The notes under the pieces are model-generated. The model saw nothing but the letters and a program-made list of their open reading frames with translations, was not told the DNA's origin and ran no database searches. The position numbers and the translations under genes were made by a program. This document shows, one piece after another, positions 63,976 through 64,000 of a DNA stretch of 64,000 nt (the first letter of the stretch is position 1; the number at the start of each line of letters is the position of its first letter). Origin of the DNA: Flavobacterium segetis (GTDB lineage: Bacteria; Bacteroidota; Bacteroidia; Flavobacteriales; Flavobacteriaceae); the NCBI RefSeq assembly GCF_900129575.1, contig NZ_FQWE01000001.1, positions 186,001 to 250,000 on the forward strand, written 5' to 3'.

Positions 63976-64000
63976 AGCATTTTAAGTTTCGTGTTCAGTA

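Noticed and set aside
1..64000. CRISPR array or prophage
   Set aside because: No regularly spaced direct repeats, Cas genes, integrase, capsid or tail genes were seen.

Overview
The window looks like chromosomal DNA of a Flavobacterium-like member of the Flavobacteriaceae (Bacteroidota). This rests on low GC, Bacteroidota-type promoters (TTG, about 19 bases, TAnnTTTG), two proteins with type IX secretion (T9SS) type B sorting domains, a SusC/SusD locus under an ECF sigma/FecR pair, BshC of bacillithiol synthesis, a short prolyl-tRNA synthetase, and the small Bacteroidota protein DUF4295 beside rpmG/rpmB. The organism is inferred from gene content; no alignment was run.

Layout. 1-0.6 kb: a ParE/RelE-type toxin-antitoxin pair. 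0.6-4.1 kb: a TonB-dependent receptor (-), then a maltose-type acetyltransferase and a small exported protein (+). 4.3-6.2 kb: ClC channel plus HPP membrane protein. 6.4-8.2 kb: a pRiA4b ORF-3-like protein and an NdpA-type nucleoid protein. 8.4-13.2 kb: a large lipoprotein that joins a decayed phosphoesterase, a FAM20C/HipA-like kinase core and a D15-type beta-barrel, converging on a second uncharacterised kinase-like protein. 13.4-24.7 kb: histidine kinase/response regulator, ABC exporter, and two T9SS-secreted surface proteins. 24.9-31.2 kb: typA, a second kinase/regulator pair, rpsT behind three tRNA-Glu genes, proS. 31.3-37 kb: Asn/Gly/Trp-rich lipoprotein, FadL-like porin, rimO, Spy-like protein, amidase. 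37.3-42.1 kb: aldehyde dehydrogenase, aldo/keto reductase, ndk, bshC (all -). 42.3-51.8 kb: a minus-strand nutrient-import locus (sigma, anti-sigma, SusC with STN domain, SusD, HExxH lipoprotein, DUF4302 lipoprotein). 52-58 kb: B12-type radical SAM protein and a three-gene acyl-CoA carboxylase. 58-64 kb: DciA-like protein and lipocalin-like lipoprotein, a decayed serine hydrolase, ftsY/DUF4295/rpmG/rpmB, cinA, an Hpt protein and an FAH-family hydrolase.

The signals that ordinary annotation would miss are: (i) a serine-hydrolase pseudogene at 59090-59511, inside an apparently empty gap; (ii) kinase-fold motifs in two uncharacterised proteins (8421-12080 and 12133-13197); (iii) a family of three roughly 105-113 bp intergenic elements (2926-3029, 24693-24805, 62904-63013) with conserved ends and variable hairpins; (iv) short genes such as the 58-residue membrane protein after ftsY and the 50-residue DUF4295 protein; and (v) promoters with both boxes visible.
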